NCBI RefSeq assembly: GCF_900446215.1
Contig: NZ_UAQZ01000001.1
Span: 1,860,001-1,924,000 of the forward strand
From: Burkholderia cenocepacia
GTDB taxonomy: Bacteria > Pseudomonadota > Gammaproteobacteria > Burkholderiales > Burkholderiaceae
Direction of reading: 5' to 3'
Length of the DNA: 64,000 bases
Part shown: positions 63,248 through 64,000 of the stretch, in pieces
How positions within the stretch are numbered: position 1 is the stretch's first letter
How the letters are laid out: each line of letters opens with the position of its first letter
Program-made: the position numbers and the translations under genes
Notes under the pieces: model-generated
What the model saw: only the letters and a program-made list of their open reading frames with translations
Databases searched by the model: none
Told to the model about the DNA's origin: nothing

Positions 63248-64000
63248 GTGGACAATCCGATCCGCGCGATGCGCATCTTCACGCGCATCGTCGAAATGAA
63301 CAGTTTTACGCGCGCGGCGCAGGCGCTCGGCATTTCGCGCGCCACCGCCACGCGCACCGTGCAGGAGCTCGAAGCGGCGCTCGGCATGCCGCTGCTGGTG
63401 CGCACGACGCGCGCGCTGCGGCCGACGCCCGAAGGCGACGCGTATTACCGGCGCTGCGTCAGCATCACGGCGGACGTCGACGAGCTCGAAGCGAGCATCC
63501 GCGGCGCCGCGCTGCATCCGAGCGGGCCGCTGCGCGTCGAATTGCCGGCGTCGGTGGCGGGCGCGATCGTGTTGCCGGCGCTCGGCGAATTTCATAGCCG
63601 GCATCCCGATCTGGAGCTGATGCTCGCCGTGGCCGGGCGCGCGGGCGACCGCATCGGCGACGCGATCGATTGCAGCGTCCGGCTCGGTGCGCTGCCCGAT
63701 TCGTCGCTCGTCGCGCGCCGGCTCGGCGCGCTCGAGCGCGTGACCTGCGCGAGCCCCGCGTATCTCGACCTCTTCGGCGTGCCGCGCACACCCGACGATC
63801 TGGGCGCGCATCGTGCGATTTGCGGATCGCACGTGTTCGGCCAGCGTCCGGCGGAGCTCGAGTTCATGGTGGACGACGCGGTGCGCAAGGTGCGGCTCGA
63901 CGGCATCGTCAGCGTGGACGACGAGCAGGCGTATCTCGCCTGCGGCGTGCACGGCCTCGGACTGATCCAGCCGACGCGCGTCGCCGCGCAGCCGCTGATC
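63248..64000 (+). CDS. LysR family transcriptional regulator, truncated by the window end
   Basis: Incomplete at the 3' end. The frame begins with GTG (MDNPIRAMRIFTRIVEMN), preceded by AGAGG; an ATG at 63233 is an alternative. The N-terminal winged helix shows SFTRAAQALGISRATATRTV, then LEAALGMPLLVRTTRALRPT, the LysR signature. The effector domain begins SGPLRVELPASVAGAIVLPA. At least 251 residues are in the window. No divergent partner is visible. Confidence 0.9.
   Translation, partial: MDNPIRAMRIFTRIVEMNSFTRAAQALGISRATATRTVQELEAALGMPLLVRTTRALRPTPEGDAYYRRCVSITADVDELEASIRGAALHPSGPLRVELPASVAGAIVLPALGEFHSRHPDLELMLAVAGRAGDRIGDAIDCSVRLGALPDSSLVARRLGALERVTCASPAYLDLFGVPRTPDDLGAHRAICGSHVFGQRPAELEFMVDDAVRKVRLDGIVSVDDEQAYLACGVHGLGLIQPTRVAAQPLI

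Overview
The window is a dense, GC-rich chromosomal segment that looks like Burkholderia, most likely the B. cepacia complex. The reasons are the codon usage, the DUF3348/DUF802/OmpA/DUF2894 gene set, two DUF4148 proteins, a (Gly-Thr-Ser)n collagen-like lipoprotein, a CzcCBA efflux operon with an IrlRS-like two-component system, and an RtcR/RtcB RNA-repair locus with slipin and an RlaP-type nucleotidyltransferase. No rRNA, CRISPR array, IS element or prophage was recognised.

Layout. 0-3.4 kb: a MerA-like flavoprotein, a small exported protein, a GNAT acetyltransferase and a LysE exporter. 3.7-8.9 kb: a four-gene cassette (DUF3348, a MotA/ExbB-like protein with a long tail of near-identical 80-residue DUF802 repeats, a MotB/OmpA-like protein, DUF2894) with the architecture of an ion-driven stator like ZorAB of Zorya. 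8.9-15.2 kb: an FMN reductase, a GNAT-like protein, a 28-residue membrane peptide, an isoprenylcysteine-methyltransferase-like membrane protein, the collagen-like lipoprotein and a carboxymuconolactone-decarboxylase-like protein. 15.2-19.4 kb: a ketone-degradation set (SDR, Baeyer-Villiger monooxygenase, alpha/beta hydrolase) with a divergent TetR regulator. 20-24.1 kb: LysR, GST and a three-domain PNPOx/ferredoxin-reductase/ferredoxin fusion. 24.7-28.9 kb: a frameshifted TonB receptor, a PnuC-type transporter and a small-molecule kinase, which together look like a vitamin uptake set. 29.0-30.4 kb: an AT-richer mini-island with a cytosolic M35-type metalloprotease and an exported partner.

30.5-42.2 kb: czcCBA, its response regulator and sensor kinase, two DUF4148 proteins, a porin and small exported proteins. 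They are linked by a repeated ATGAC-N6-GTCAT operator. 42-48 kb: ZIP-like transporter, MetY, an O-methyltransferase, and exported VCBS-like and DUF1176 proteins. 48-53.6 kb: the RNA-repair locus. RtcR is divergent from slipin-rtcB-rlaP, and between them lie a sigma-54 promoter and a leader of about 490 nt that contains tRNA-like cloverleaf structures. 53.6-60.2 kb: a SUKH-3-like protein, an NTF2-like protein, a MarR regulator, an IscS-type desulfurase, and a two-component flavin monooxygenase operon (flavin reductase, HpaB-type oxygenase, cupin, DUF2848). 60.2-64 kb: a methyltransferase, LysE, AraC, a Fur-box-preceded small protein and a truncated LysR.

Most interesting points: (1) tRNA-like elements, one with its anticodon arm replaced by a GAAA-tetraloop hairpin, inside the transcribed leader of the sigma-54-dependent RNA-repair operon; (2) the stator-like DUF cassette, whose tail length is set by a 240-bp tandem repeat; (3) a metal-responsive regulon deduced from a shared operator; (4) a TonB receptor put out of frame at a GC dinucleotide tract; (5) an orphan M35 effector-like pair.
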